NCBI GenBank assembly: GCA_011947345.1
Contig: JAAVTG010000376.1
Span: forward strand, 1-64,000
Length of the DNA stretch: 64,000 nucleotides
From: Phytophthora quininea
Taxonomy: Eukaryota; Oomycota; Peronosporomycetes; Peronosporales; Peronosporaceae
Direction of reading: 5' to 3'
Shown in pieces: positions 34,644-45,500 of this stretch. The notes beneath the pieces are model-generated. The model was not told the origin of the DNA and searched no databases. It saw only the letters and a program-made list of their open reading frames with translations. A program made the translations under genes and the position numbers. How positions within the stretch are numbered: position 1 is the stretch's first letter; each line of letters opens with the position of its first letter.

Positions 34644-35536
34644 CTAGCGCAGAGGACATGTCGGCCTCACGTGGCGGGTACTCCCGCACACATAGCATCG
34701 CCGGATGCCTGCTCGCTGCTTAGCAGCTCTGAGCTCCTCGGCTTCATCCTCAGCATAGCTGAGGTCCATGGGCTCAGGATCATTCGATCCGGAAGAGCTG
34801 GTGTTGGCACCGACTCGAGACAACTTAAAGTTGAACTCGGCATTCAGTGCCACACTAACGGCCTTCTCAAAGTCGGCCGGGCTCTGATGGAATACTTCCG
34901 TGCGAGCCACTCCAGCTCGGAGCCCTTCCATGAGGACGGTCACGGTGACCGCCTCGGGTAGAAAATCGCCACAATGAGCGTTCGTAGCTCTTGGACGTAG
35001 TCCGCCAAGTCCTTGTTACCCTGGTGGGTAGCAAGGAAGCGTGACCTCACGCGATACACCTGGTTTGGCGGCGAGATCACCTGAAGGAGCTTCTCTTTCA
35101 GCTCCTTTCAGGTCGGGAAGGCTTCTTCGACAAACGTCCCCGACGTCAAGGCCCATTCTCTCGCTCACCCTTCGAGCTTAGCGATCGCAAGCGCCACGCG
35201 CTGATTCTCCATTTGGTGCATGGCCGAATCCATGGCCATCTCAACCTCTCGGGTCCACGACAGGAGGTTCTTCCTCTCCTTCCCCGAGAAGGTCTTCATG
35301 CTCACGGTGAGCGGCTTCGCCCGCTGAGAGAGCGCTGCAGTAGCAACGCGCTGCTGAATATGCTCCAGCATAGCATATTCATACTTCGAGAAAGTCTCAA
35401 GTCGTGCCGTCACGGCGTCAGGCCCTTGTGACGAAAGGAGCTCCATGCCCTCAAGGCCCAGCAAGGATGCAAGCTTGTTAAGCGTGTCCTGCTGACTGGG
35501 AATCAAGTGCGCAAACGCTATTTTCTCCATCCTCAC
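34644..35536 (-). pseudogene. Gypsy gag with CCHC zinc knuckle
   Basis: A capsid-like helical region (TFSGKERKNLLSWTREVEMA near 35290) is followed, after frame breaks at about 35165 and 34960, by a segment ending in the zinc knuckle CYVCGSTRHVRPTC, which fits CX2CX4HX4C. It is the first gene after the 5' LTR on the minus strand. Confidence 0.7.
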
Positions 35537-35828
35537 AGAGGTTCAGTCGACGACTCAGGAGTCGGATTGACTACTAGTGCTACCATGTGCAGCGAGGCTG
35601 CGTAGAGGTGCACGTGCACAGAGGAAGACGTAGGACTCCCCGAGTCTGTCTCTTTAGGCGTCCCGCCTTCGGTTCTATACAAGCACCAAGTACAGCCCCG
35701 TAACTAGGACTCGCAGAGTCAGTGTCCCTTAAAACAAGGATAACACTAATTAACTACAGAAATAGAACTGAACTGAAATATTTTATCTGACCCTGGTGTA
35801 TATGTATAGACTAAACTATGTGACATAG

Positions 35829-35961
35829 TTAATCTAAGAGATATGTAAATGAGTGGCGGAGAGCCAGATGGCTACAGAGTCGAAACTCTACACACGGTTA
35901 AGAGTTTTGTGTAACCTCCAAAGTCAACGCACGGTTATGACTTTCGTGTAACCCCGTTGCA
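35829..35961 (-). repeat. Upstream (5') LTR, matched part
   Basis: This is the partner of 28854-28986. It may extend to 35586, where a CA is followed by a TGG that could start the primer-binding site. Confidence 0.65.
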
Positions 35962-36524
35962 GCGGCGCAGCAAGCTGGCTTGTGTTTGGATATATGCACC
36001 TAATTGGGGGAGTCGAACATCCCAAAATGTGCTCAGTTTGAGGCGAGGTATCTGCTCAAACTTTGCGTTACTTCAGCTTATTTTGCTGTAAGCCACCTCC
36101 GGAGATGGCTCATGGTGAAATGAGCAGCTCATTTGGAGAAAGCTCATTTGAGGCTCATTTTTACCCAAAATAAGACAAAAATGCCTGATACTTGCATCGT
36201 TTTTAGTGGTCTATGTGCGGTACTTGTCCCCGATACCTTGCAGCACATCGCAGTCAAACCGAGTCAAAAGCCAATCCCCGCTCAATTCCCGCTCAATTCC
36301 AGAGTAGTTTCTGCTCAGTTCTGGGGCCATTTTCTGCTTAGAATTTTGTGCTCATTTCGTAAGGTTCGACTCCCTAATAGTTCTGCATCGTTCTTTGACT
36401 TGCTGAGGCATTTACCATGATATCATTTGATGCGTAATAGGTTTGTTCGGTGGCTACCATGTCTTTAACTTAAATACTTTATCGTTTTATTACTTTATCG
36501 ACTTCAAAATTCTGGTCAATACTT
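35962..36524. other. Region without a supported gene
   Basis: There is no gene. The word GCTCATTT or CTCATTT recurs several times between 36030 and 36360, and CGCTCAATTCC occurs twice in tandem near 36280. Nothing else stands out. Confidence 0.4.
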
Positions 36525-36770
36525 GGTCCACAAGCCAACTTTCATGGTCATGAACTGGTCATAGTATTTGAAGTTGGGATGAGCAGGCATGCTCAAACGG
36601 GGCATTTTGAAAGTCGATGGGATTTGATGTAAAATGGGCAGACTTGGGAAACTTCAAAGGGGCATTGCACAGGAAATGTATAGAATTGCCAGAAAACCCT
36701 AAAAGGACACAGGCTTACGCATGGAAATGTAAGAGAGGTTAGCCTACGCACGCTCTGGTGGATCAGAAAC

Positions 36771-39134
36771 TTAATGTTGTGCTATAGCTTTCTTGCTTGA
36801 CTCCAATCTGTCCGCCAGCTCCATGACTTCGAAGTATTGACGCGCTTGCAGTTCTCCTTCAACAGCGTATGTGCTCAGTCGTCCTCGCTGTGGACCAGCT
36901 ACTCGGTTTAGCGTACTGAAATCCCCTTCCACAGTATGAGTTCCTGGAGCAATACTTGCGAGGCCAACAGCAAATTCGGTGAGCGCTCCAAATTCACCAC
37001 AAGGGTCGACTTTAGCCCACGCGTCTTCAAGCGACAGATCACCTTGATCCTTCACCTTTCTGCAAACATCACTCTTTAGCTTGTATTCGTGGATCAGGTT
37101 CTTGCGCTGGCTCCAGATCTCCTCGGTCGCCGATTCACCTAGGTGCTCTCGCAATTTTGCTGAATGAGCGATCAGCAGACGACGGAACGCTCCATCCGTA
37201 CACTTCACAATGTCAATCGGTCTCGTTGGAGGCGCATCGCGGGTCTCTGCTGCAATATCGAGCTTGATATCGGCAATTCCGTCGATCATCACGGTCAGAG
37301 CTGTAGTAACAGCTTCCACCAAGCCTTGCTGACTCGTTGATTGCTGGGATTCAGTCGGTTCATCTACTTCATTGAGTTGTGGCATGTCTTCGTCCTCGTG
37401 GGAACTCGGGGTATCTTCGTCTACCATGTCCGCCAGATGCGCTAAAACTTCCAAAGCCTCTTCGCCGTCTTGATGCTTGTGGATGTTTGGTTGGTCCAGA
37501 GCCATGCCAGCGATACCCACTTCAGCTCCTTGACGACATGTATGAGCATTATGTTGTCCCGCAATCTTGTCGAATAGGTCTTTAGAGTGAAGGCAGCACC
37601 ACTGCAAGTGATCAGAGACCTTTGCTGAATCGACAGTCGGCGCACCTTCGTCATTCGAATCGCTTTCAAATTTCAACGCCAGCGATAAGTGGAGTTCGTC
37701 CAGAGCAGCGTATTGTTCGCGCATAGTAACCGTCTTATACTGCAGCTTGCGAAAGCAGGCGCGGATCTTCTCGCTCAACTTGCAGACCACAAATAAGCAT
37801 AACCACCATGCGTCACTCGATTTCGTGTAAGCCTTTTCGTCTTGGACAATCCCAAGACGAACGTAGTTCTTCAGCAGAAAGTGGCATGCATCGTGGATCG
37901 ACTCCCAACGTGTCGGCGAGTATGTAGGACACAGACCCACCGTTAATCTCACGCTCTCATGTTTTCGAGTAAATGAGATTTCAGAACCGAGCCTGGAGCG
38001 GAAATTGACGTTGCGGTCAAGGACCCGAAGGAACTCGTTAACAACCAGGTTGAGCTGGTGACTTCCACACCAGTTGATGACTACGGATGTGTTACCAACA
38101 AGCTGAGCTGCATTTCGAAGTCTGGTTGAAAATCCCCGGTGGCGGCCTAACATGTTGGCCGCACCATCGCTCGATACACCAAGTAGATTTGGCATCAAAT
38201 TTTTGCCTCCGATATCTTCTAGCAGCCCAAGTACTAGTTGAGCAAAATTGGCGCCAGTATGACCGAGTTGCCCCAGCGGAACGGCGAGCAGATGGACGTT
38301 GTGGACGCCCCCAAAAGTCCAAATGAAACTCTAACATCCAGGTAGCCTTCACGTCGGTGAGTTGCTGCATCGACCAGGATCGAGAAACCCCAGGTGTTGT
38401 TGAGAAGGAACCGAATCGCTGTCAAATTCAGAGCCACCACGAAGCGGACTTGTCGGCCGATGACATTGCGGTCTGGAGATCCGAGTTTCATGTTGCCCAA
38501 AACCGTGCCAAACTCGAAAAACATCTTTTCGGTAGCGCGAAAACTCACACCTGCCCTGATACAGCGCAGCACAGTTTCGAATTGTTCGCGGTTGCTAATG
38601 AACAGAACACAAACGTCCCTCGTTGTCTCCACAAAGTCTCTCGCCATCGTCACCTCTCCGATGGTTGCATCCACTTGAACCAAACCAACTCCTCCATCAT
38701 CGCTGTTGCAGAAGAAACGGCGAATGATGCTGACAATCCGGAGGAACCTCAAAGTCGAAGGCAGGTAAAGCTGGTAGAAAATGTTCTATCATCTTTGGGA
38801 GAAAGAACTGCACACGTGCGCTTACGTCTTGAAGGGCTTGGAAGGCTTCCCATTTACGAGGATGTTGACTCTCCATATGCGCTGTGATGTGGTCTCGCCG
38901 AAACGATGTAAAGATCTGAGCTTTCGATTTCTTTTTCCGCTGCTTCTTGTTCAGAAGTGACCCAAAAGCCGAAGACTTCGATTTGTCCTCATCTTCACGC
39001 CCAAATGCAGTACAAAACTGGCAGATGGCCTCAATAACTTCAAAATCTTTGTAGCTGAAGGGGCGTATCCCCAGTTCGTTGACATACTTCGGCAACCAGT
39101 GTTGCCGTGGCGCTTTCTTTTCTCGATCGTGCAT
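36771..39134 (-). pseudogene. hAT-type transposase, frame-broken
   Basis: The N-terminal piece (39134-38697) has a zinc-finger-like start (ICQFCTAFGRE, then HITAHMESQHP), fitting a BED-type C2H2. The middle piece (38752-38234) reads DDGGVGLVQVDATIGEV. The C-terminal piece (38198-36771, about 475 residues) reads GVSSDGAANMLGRHRG, INWCGSHQLNLVV and YSPTRWES, as in the RNase-H-like core of hAT-related proteins, and ends with EGDFSTLNRVAGPQRGRLS, a dimerisation-type box. Two frame breaks (near 38720 and 38215) prevent one full-length protein. Single-base repair may suffice, so the copy could be recent. Confidence 0.7.
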
Positions 39135-39348
39135 CGCAACACCTCGTTGACGCTACGCCGAGTGGAAGAAACACGGTTCTGCTTGGACTTGTAGGGACGT
39201 TTCCCTTTGGGGGTGAGTGGCGCGCCATCCGAGGCAGCGTAACGACTCCTTCTCGATTCTGGATGCACGGTAAAACGGATAATGAACGTTGACAATGGAC
39301 AACAGGACGAATGTGGCATGCTACAGACAACAATGATTCATGTTAGTA

Positions 39349-39450
39349 GTTCATACTAATGGCGTTAGCTACGTTGGAAGTAGCTCATACTAATGGCGTT
39401 AGCTACGTTGGAAGTGGCTCATACTAATGGCGTTAGCTATCTGGAAGTAA
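39349..39450. repeat. 34-bp tandem repeat, three copies
   Basis: TCATACTAATGGCGTTAGCT recurs at 39351, 39385 and 39419, giving a 34-bp period. The third copy diverges at its end. It lies in the subterminal region of the hAT element, where transposase-binding repeats are common. Confidence 0.85.
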
Positions 39451-39669
39451 CAGCAATTGTAGCCTGGAGAGCTCCTTCAACAGCCTTGAATCCGAGCGGC
39501 AAAATGGGCACTCCTGGAGAGTTTCAAAAGGGTTTTTGGCTTTTTATGTGCAAAATGCCCCGATAGAGCATGCCTGGGGATGAGCCGTCAGTTCGACACA
39601 GCAGATCCCGGGGTTGATCCCCCATTGGAGTCGGTCCGGCTACAAGTCCTCTCCGACTTCTTGGCCAGG

Positions 39670-40044
39670 ATGAACCCCTGTGAGCTATTCACGTACCTAG
39701 CTGTCGTGGCGCTGGCTGCGAGCTCTGCTGTAGCTGAAGACACCCCAGCCGTGGCACCAGTTCCCAACAGAGGGCCCATTTACTACGGCAGACCCAACAA
39801 CGGCGGCTATCCCTGCACCATGGCACCTCCTGCCTCCAACAACGGCCCAATCTACTACGGCAGACCGAATAACGGCGGATACCCCTACACGACTGCCCCG
39901 CCCAAGATCGATCAGTCAACGAGCGGAAGCAAGCCAAGTATCAACGCGACGGAAACTCCAGCTCCAGGTGGCTACGTTTACAATGGAAGACCAAACAACG
40001 GTGGATATCCATACACGACTGCTCCTAAACCTGCAGAGAATTGA
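39670..40044 (+). CDS. Small secreted Gly/Asn/Tyr/Pro-repeat protein
   Basis: This is 124 residues with a signal peptide (MNPCELFTYLAVVALAASSAVA). The mature part has three copies of a motif Y-x-GRPNNGGYPxT-AP, spaced by linkers. One N-glycosylation-type NAT occurs; there is one Cys in the mature part. The leader resembles those of the other repeat proteins here, but the LGxGGG block and C-terminal tail are absent. The hAT element ends 94 bp upstream of the ATG, so the native promoter is displaced or replaced. Wall-associated or matrix protein is the likely class, from composition only. Confidence 0.75.
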   Translation: MNPCELFTYLAVVALAASSAVAEDTPAVAPVPNRGPIYYGRPNNGGYPCTMAPPASNNGPIYYGRPNNGGYPYTTAPPKIDQSTSGSKPSINATETPAPGGYVYNGRPNNGGYPYTTAPKPAEN

Positions 40045-41014
40045 ACTCGTCGAGTAGGACAACGTACGCCCTTACACTAAGACATTGCCCTGCTCTTTAA
40101 GACCTGCTTCCTTGCAGAGAACCGGAACTATTGTTGTTGTGGCATTTACTACGTAGGTACCGGCGTGGCCAAGATATCTTCAGCGACAGGTGTCGTCAAT
40201 AGCGTTGAACTCTGTGCGTCTATCTCACCCACAACTGCAATTCATCACGAATACTTACTACACTGTAGTATAGTTCGAGTGTGGCAGTGTTGCTCAATTC
40301 CTGGTGCAGTATTCCTGTGGAATGAAGACATTGAAGCAACAGCACTGGCAACAACCTGTTGCTATTGCTTCTGTTTACTGTTGCCAAGAGCGAGCCGACA
40401 CGTGCAAATCTCCTCACCAAGAATTAGTAACCTGTACATTTGTGGAGCTCGCGGGCGCTCTGTAGAGCCGCTGCAGACCTCCCCCACGTCCGAGTGAACC
40501 CCACACCAAGGTTTCGGGCCGGTAATGTCGCTACAGACTTGGAAGTATGGAGTGCATCGTATACTTTTCCCGACTACTTCTCCGGCAATTGTTGCCTTTT
40601 CGTCGGACGTGCATTTTCCACAGTGTACGATATTTGCCATTCGTTGAATATTTTGCTGTACTTCTTTCGCTTCTGTCGTAAATGGACTGTGGATATGCTG
40701 GCGAGTCGTCAGCCTCTATGATCCACAAAAGAACAGAGCACGTCTCTACAGTCTGCCTTGGACAGGCGTATTTCACTGTGGGAACGAACGGGTTTTAATA
40801 GTTTTGGTAATACAGTGTAGCCACCTTGCGATCTATTCCCGAGATACTCCTTCGATATGTTCGATAGGCTACTACCGATGGAAAATCTTACACGATCGAA
40901 GCCTTGGACGCCCACAACCCCAACGATTGTCTGTCCAATAACAAATCGTTCGAATGGAAGACGTATCCACTTCGTTGCATCGAGGTGTTCGACGCCGCCG
41001 TTGCTGGGGTCGGT
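40045..41014. other. Intergenic region without a supported gene
   Basis: Only short frames occur on both strands, none with a leader, domain or splice sites that extend them. No terminal repeats were seen. Confidence 0.45.
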
Positions 41015-41040
41015 AGCTCATTTTCCAACTTACTTTGCTT
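41015..41040 (+). promoter_or_regulatory. Oomycete core promoter of the 41101 gene
   Basis: AGCTCATTTTCCAACTTACT, followed by TTGCTT, lies about 60-85 bp before the ATG. It is a very good match to GCTCATTYYNCAWTTT and to the blocks at 12114 and 16251. Confidence 0.7.
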
Positions 41041-41100
41041 AACGCACAAGTATCTCCACCACCACCAAACACTGCTACCCCGCCCCTCTTCCCTAGCAAG

Positions 41101-41684
41101 ATGAACCTCAGCAAACTCGTCGTGTACCTGACAGTTGTGTCGCTGGCAGTGGGCTCCCTTGTTGACGCTCAAGACGTAAAGCGCAACCTGGGCGCCGGTG
41201 GTGGACTTCCTACCGTGAGGGCCACCACCATCATTGGTGCTCCGACGCACGATACCAAGCAGCCTCCAATCACTCAGGGTAGCTATTACCATGGTCCTCA
41301 AGGCCCGGTTACCCAACCATCAGGCCCGGTGAACCAGGTCCCAGTGCCTTGCAACGGAACAAGCACTGTCGGCAGCGGCTCGACCCCGGGCGTTCCGTCC
41401 ACCGACATCCCGGCCACGGACATCCCCATCCAGCAGGGTTCTCAGCCGTCGCCGCCGTCGTCGCACGGCAGCGGCTCGACCCGGGCGTTCCGTCCACCGA
41501 CATCCCGGCCACGGAAACCCCATGTCAACAGGGATCGGGCTCGTCGGGATCTTACGAGGGTAGTTTGTCGTGGGGTTCATCCTCTGGAAGTTACTCGGTT
41601 GGTGAACCTGTCGTTGGCCAGGTTGACCCCTCCGATGGCTCGGCCACTCAATCGGTCACCCAGTCGCGTTTCCTACGATTCTAG
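41101..41684 (+). CDS. Secreted Ser/Gly/Pro-rich repeat protein (one frame break)
   Basis: This is a third member of the repeat-protein family. The leader MNLSKLVVYLTVVSLAVGS is followed by VKRNLGAGGG, then a Pro/Gln/Thr-rich part with one PC motif. Two copies of a GSGST-PGVPSTDIPAT unit come next, then a Ser/Gly-rich part (GSSGSYEG, SSGSYSVGE) and the tail VTQSRFLRF. The frame shifts at 41483. The first copy of the unit has CGACCCCGGG and the second has CGACCCGGG, so the missing C can be seen by comparison inside the gene itself. As assembled, the protein would run on in the wrong frame to 41730. The shared tail appears only in the corrected frame, which supports the repair. Confidence 0.75.
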
Positions 41685-42396
41685 ACGCAGGATTGGTAGA
41701 CAGCAACAAAAGCACGTGCTAAGGATCTAACGCAGCAATTTCCTCTAAATCATTTGCGTACTAGCGACAGTGTCGGGCTTTCTTGAATAGCACGAAATAT
41801 TGACAAAGTGATGACCACCGTTGCAGTCTCGGATCCTATCCCAACTGTCCCGGTCGTGATAGTCGAAGATCATTTCGATGGAGCTCGTAGCGACTGCAAA
41901 ATTAGACGACGCCTGCGTTGCCGCCAAAACTGTGGCTCGCGCAGCAAATGATGAAGCGATAGACCCTGCGTCCAGTAGTTGCCAGCTTCCCACCACTCAC
42001 TCTGATACATTTTTTCGGTGTTGTGCAATTGAAAGGGGTTTCCGATACTACTTCACAACGATAGTTCCCGCACCACATTGCCACAGTGATCTTTGACGCC
42101 ACCGTCCGTCTCGAAGCTCACGCATGCCTAGGCATCCGTCCGGTGTCTGTCTCTTTTCGGCGCCTCTGCTATCCGAGCGTAGCACTGCAGGCGGACACAG
42201 CGACACATGGTGCTGTCCGAGCAATTTATTCAACGGATGGCTCTGTGTAGCAGCCACAAGCAGCTTGCGGCACAGGATGTTCGTGTCCACACTCCATGCA
42301 GGCGCTTTCGTAAAGGTAACCAGCGTGGGACGTCGCGGTGAGCTGAACTGCGGCTCGATGGGGCCCAGGATCGCAGAAAGAATCGCTGCTCACCTC
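41685..42396. other. Intergenic region without a supported gene
   Basis: No coding frame can be supported. It contains the far upstream region of the 42531 gene. Confidence 0.45.
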
Positions 42397-42425
42397 GGCT
42401 CACTTTCCAATTTGCCTCGCAATTG
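42397..42425 (+). promoter_or_regulatory. Oomycete core promoter of the 42531 gene
   Basis: GGCTCACTTTCCAATTTGCC is a strong match to GCTCATTYYNCAWTTT, followed by CGCAATTG. It lies about 105-135 bp upstream of the ATG. Confidence 0.65.
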
Positions 42426-42530
42426 TCAGCATCCTTGCAGCAGCGACTTCAAGTGTTCTTCACCAACTCAACGTTCTTCTTCTCCTTCAACCTCGTCGAC
42501 CCCGTACAGTTCCCAGTCTCTTGTCCAAGA

Positions 42531-45500
42531 TGAACCTCACCAAGATTATCGCTCACCTCGCGCTCATTGCGGCGGCGATGGGATCTCTCGCGGAAGCTGG
42601 ACACTACGCCGGTCAGGAGCAAACTCAGCAAAGTATCTCTGGCGACGATTCGTACACTACGGGCAAGGCGAGCACCTCTATTCCAACGACTCTTACCCCA
42701 ACGGTGACCCCAGTTGCCACGACCATTGGTCCGGCGGCAACTTCAGCTGCAACGACCTCGGCCCCGTCGGAGACTCCAGCTGCTTCCACGATGGCCCCGG
42801 TTGCAACCATTCCTGTGACGGCGGCCCCAACGAGTAGCCGCGATGACAACACCGGTGGCATCACCGCACCATGCCCGGCTCAATCAGCTCAGGAAGACAC
42901 TCCTTCTCCAACACCTTCCCAGGACTCGATTCCATCGCCGACGGGACCTTCGAAGGACGACAACAGCAACAACTACGACAATAATCAAGAAGGCTACTCC
43001 CGAGGAATCTTCACCACCCCAAGCACCAGTGGCTTCAATAAAATCAAAGGGAATGCATCAAGCAAAGCGGACCATGGTAATAATGCCAACGGCATTGGCA
43101 GTGTGTCTGGTGGCGTATCGGGCTCTGCTGCAGGCGGCATCGGCATCGGCGGCAGCATCGGCGGCGGCATCGGCGGCGGCGTTAGTGGCTCGGCTAACGG
43201 TGGTGTGTCCGGCGGGGTGTCGGGCGGGGCTGGCGTCAGCGGCCAGGGAGGCGTCTCTGGTGGAGTGAGCGGAGTGAGCGGCGGTGTTAGTGGCCTGCCG
43301 GTGGCATTGGCGGCGGCGTGTCTGGTGGCGTATCGGGCTCTGCTGCAGGCGGCATCGGCATCGGCGGCAGCATCGGCGGCGGCATCGGCGGCGGCATCGG
43401 CGGCGGCGTTAGTGGCTCGGCTAACGGTGGTGTGTCCGGCGGGGTGTCGGGCGGGGCTGGCGTCAGCGGCCAGGAGGCGTCTCTGGTGGAGTGAGCGGAG
43501 TGAGCGGCGGTGTTAGTGGCTCGGCTGCCGGTGGCATTGGCGGCGGCGTGTCTGGTGGCGTATCGGGCTCTGCTGCAGGCGGCATCGGCATCGGCGGCAG
43601 CATCGGCGACGGCATCGGCGGCGGCATCGGCGGCGGCGTTAGTGGCTCGGCTAACGGTGGTGTGTCCGGCGGGGTGTCGGGCGGGGCTGGCGTCAGCGGC
43701 CAGGGAGGCGTCTCTGGTGGAGTGAGCGGGTGAGCGGCGGTGTTAGTGGCTCGGCTGCCGGTGGCATTGGCGGCGGCGTGTCTGGTGGCGTATCGGGCTC
43801 TGCTGCAGGCGGCATCGGCATCGGCGGCAGCATCGGCGGCGGCATCGGCGGCGGCATCGGCGGCGGCGTTAGTGGCTCGGCTAACGGTGGTGTGTCCGGC
43901 GGGGTGTCGGGCGGGGCTGGCGTCAGCGGCCAGGAGGCGTCTCTGGTGGAGTGAGCGGAGTGAGCGGCGGTGTTAGTGGCTCGGCTGCCGGTGGCATTGG
44001 CGGCGGCGTGTCTGGTGGCGTATCGGGCTCTGCTGCAGGCGGCATCGGCATCGGCGGCAGCATCGGCGGCGGCATCGGCGGCGGCATCGGCGGCAGCGCT
44101 CGGCTAACGGTGGTGTGTCCGGGGGTGTCGGGCGGCTGGCGTCAGCGGCCAGGAGGCGTCTCTGGTGGAGTGAGCGGAGTGAGCGGCGGTGTTAGTGGCT
44201 CGCCGGTGGCATTGGCGGCGGCGTGTCTGGTGGCGTATCGGGATCTGCTGCAGGCGGCATCGGCATCGGCGGCGGCATCGGCGGCATCGGCGGCGGCGTT
44301 AGTGGCTCGGCTAACGGTGGTGTGTCCGGCGGGGTGTCGGGCGGGGCTGGCGTCAGCGGCCAGGGAGGCGTCTCTGGTGGAGTGAGCGGAGTGAGCGGCG
44401 GTGTTAGTGGCTCGGCTGCCGGTGGCATTGGCGGCGGCGTGTCTGGTGGCGTATCGGGCTCTGCTGCAGGCGGCATCGGCATCGGCGGCAGCATCGGCGG
44501 CGGCATCGGCGGCGGCATCGGCGGCGGCGTTAGTGGCTCGGCTAACGGTGGTGTGTCCGGCGGGGTGTCGGGCGGGGCTGGCGTCAGCGGCCAGGAGGCG
44601 TCTCTGGTGGAGTGAGCGGAGTGAGCGGCGGTGTTAGTGGCTCGGCTGCCGGTGGCATTGGCGGCGGCGTGTCTGGTGGCGTATCGGGCTCTGCTGCAGG
44701 CGGCATCGGCATCGGCGGCAGCATCGGCGACGGCATCGGCGGCGGCATCGGCGGCGGCGTTAGTGGCTCGGCTAACGGTGGTGTGTCCGGCGGGTGTCGG
44801 GCGGGGCTGGCGTCAGCGGCCAGGAGGCGTCTCTGGTGGAGTGAGCGGAGTGAGCGGCGGTGTTAGTGGCTCGGCTGCCGGTGGCATTGGCGGCGGCGTG
44901 TCTGGTGGCGTATCGGGCTCTGCTGCAGGCGGCATCGGCATCGGCGGCAGCATCGGCGGCGGCATCGGCGGCGGCATCGGCGGCGGCGTTAGTGGCTCGG
45001 CTAACGGTGGTGTGTCCGGCGGGGTGTCGGGCGGGGCTGGCGTCAGCGGCCAGGGAGGCGTCTCTGGTGGAGTGAGCGGAGTGAGCGGCGGTGTTAGTGG
45101 CTCGGCTGCCGGTGGCATTGGCGGCGGCGTGTCTGGTGGCGTATCGGGCTCTGCTGCAGGCGGCATCGGCATCGGCGGCAGCATCGGCGGCGGCATCGGC
45201 GGCGGCATCGGCGGCGGCGTTAGTGGCTCGGCTAACGGTGGTGTGTCCGGCGGGGTGTCGGGCGGGCTGGCGTCAGCGGCCAGGGAGGCGTCTCTGGTGG
45301 AGTGAGCGGAGTGAGCGGCGGTGTTAGTGGCTCGGCTGCCGGTGGCATTGGCGGCGGCGTGTCTGGTGGCGTATCGGGCTCTGCTGCAGGCGGCATCGGC
45401 ATCGGCGGCAGCATCGGCGGCGGCATCGGCGGCGGCATCGGCGGCGGCGTTAGTGGCTCGGCTAACGGTGGTGTGTCCGGCGGGGTGTCGGGCGGGGCTG

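Larger units (their letters stand above)
28854..35961 (-). mobile_element. Ty3/Gypsy LTR retrotransposon, decayed
   Basis: A 133-bp direct repeat bounds the element (28854-28986 and 35829-35961), differing at six positions. Read on the minus strand it starts TGT/CAACGGGG. A polypurine tract (GGAGGGAGAAGG) lies directly before the downstream copy. Gag, protease, RT-RNase H and integrase follow in Ty3/Gypsy order on the minus strand. A possible primer-binding site (TGGTAGCACTAGTAG) lies at about 35571-35585, just after a CA. If it is real, the upstream LTR is 35586-35961 (376 bp) and the downstream LTR is cut off after 133 bp. Several frame breaks make it inactive. Confidence 0.8.
36584..39576. 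mobile_element. hAT DNA transposon with intact ends
   Basis: It is 2,993 bp long. The left end reads CAGGCATGCTCAAACGGGGC and the right end, on the minus strand, CAGGCATGCTCTATCGGGGC, continuing ATTTTG in both; 24 of 26 bases match. The element is flanked by a perfect 8-bp direct repeat GGGATGAG (36576-36583 and 39577-39584). An 8-bp duplication and CA(G)-type ends are hAT hallmarks. The element carries a broken transposase on the minus strand and a 34-bp tandem repeat near its right end. Confidence 0.9.
36525..39612 (-). pseudogene. LWY effector relic split by the hAT element
   Basis: At 36525-36583 the minus strand reads AHPNFKYYDQFMTMKVGLW, a typical LWY core. If the hAT element (36584-39576) and one target-site copy are removed, the frame continues upstream into 39585-39612 as VELTAHP. 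A single LWY module was therefore the insertion site. Nothing longer of this effector remains. Confidence 0.7.

Noticed and set aside
39349..39450. CRISPR-like direct repeats
   Set aside because: There are only three copies of a contiguous 34-bp unit with no spacers; it is a simple tandem repeat in the hAT end.
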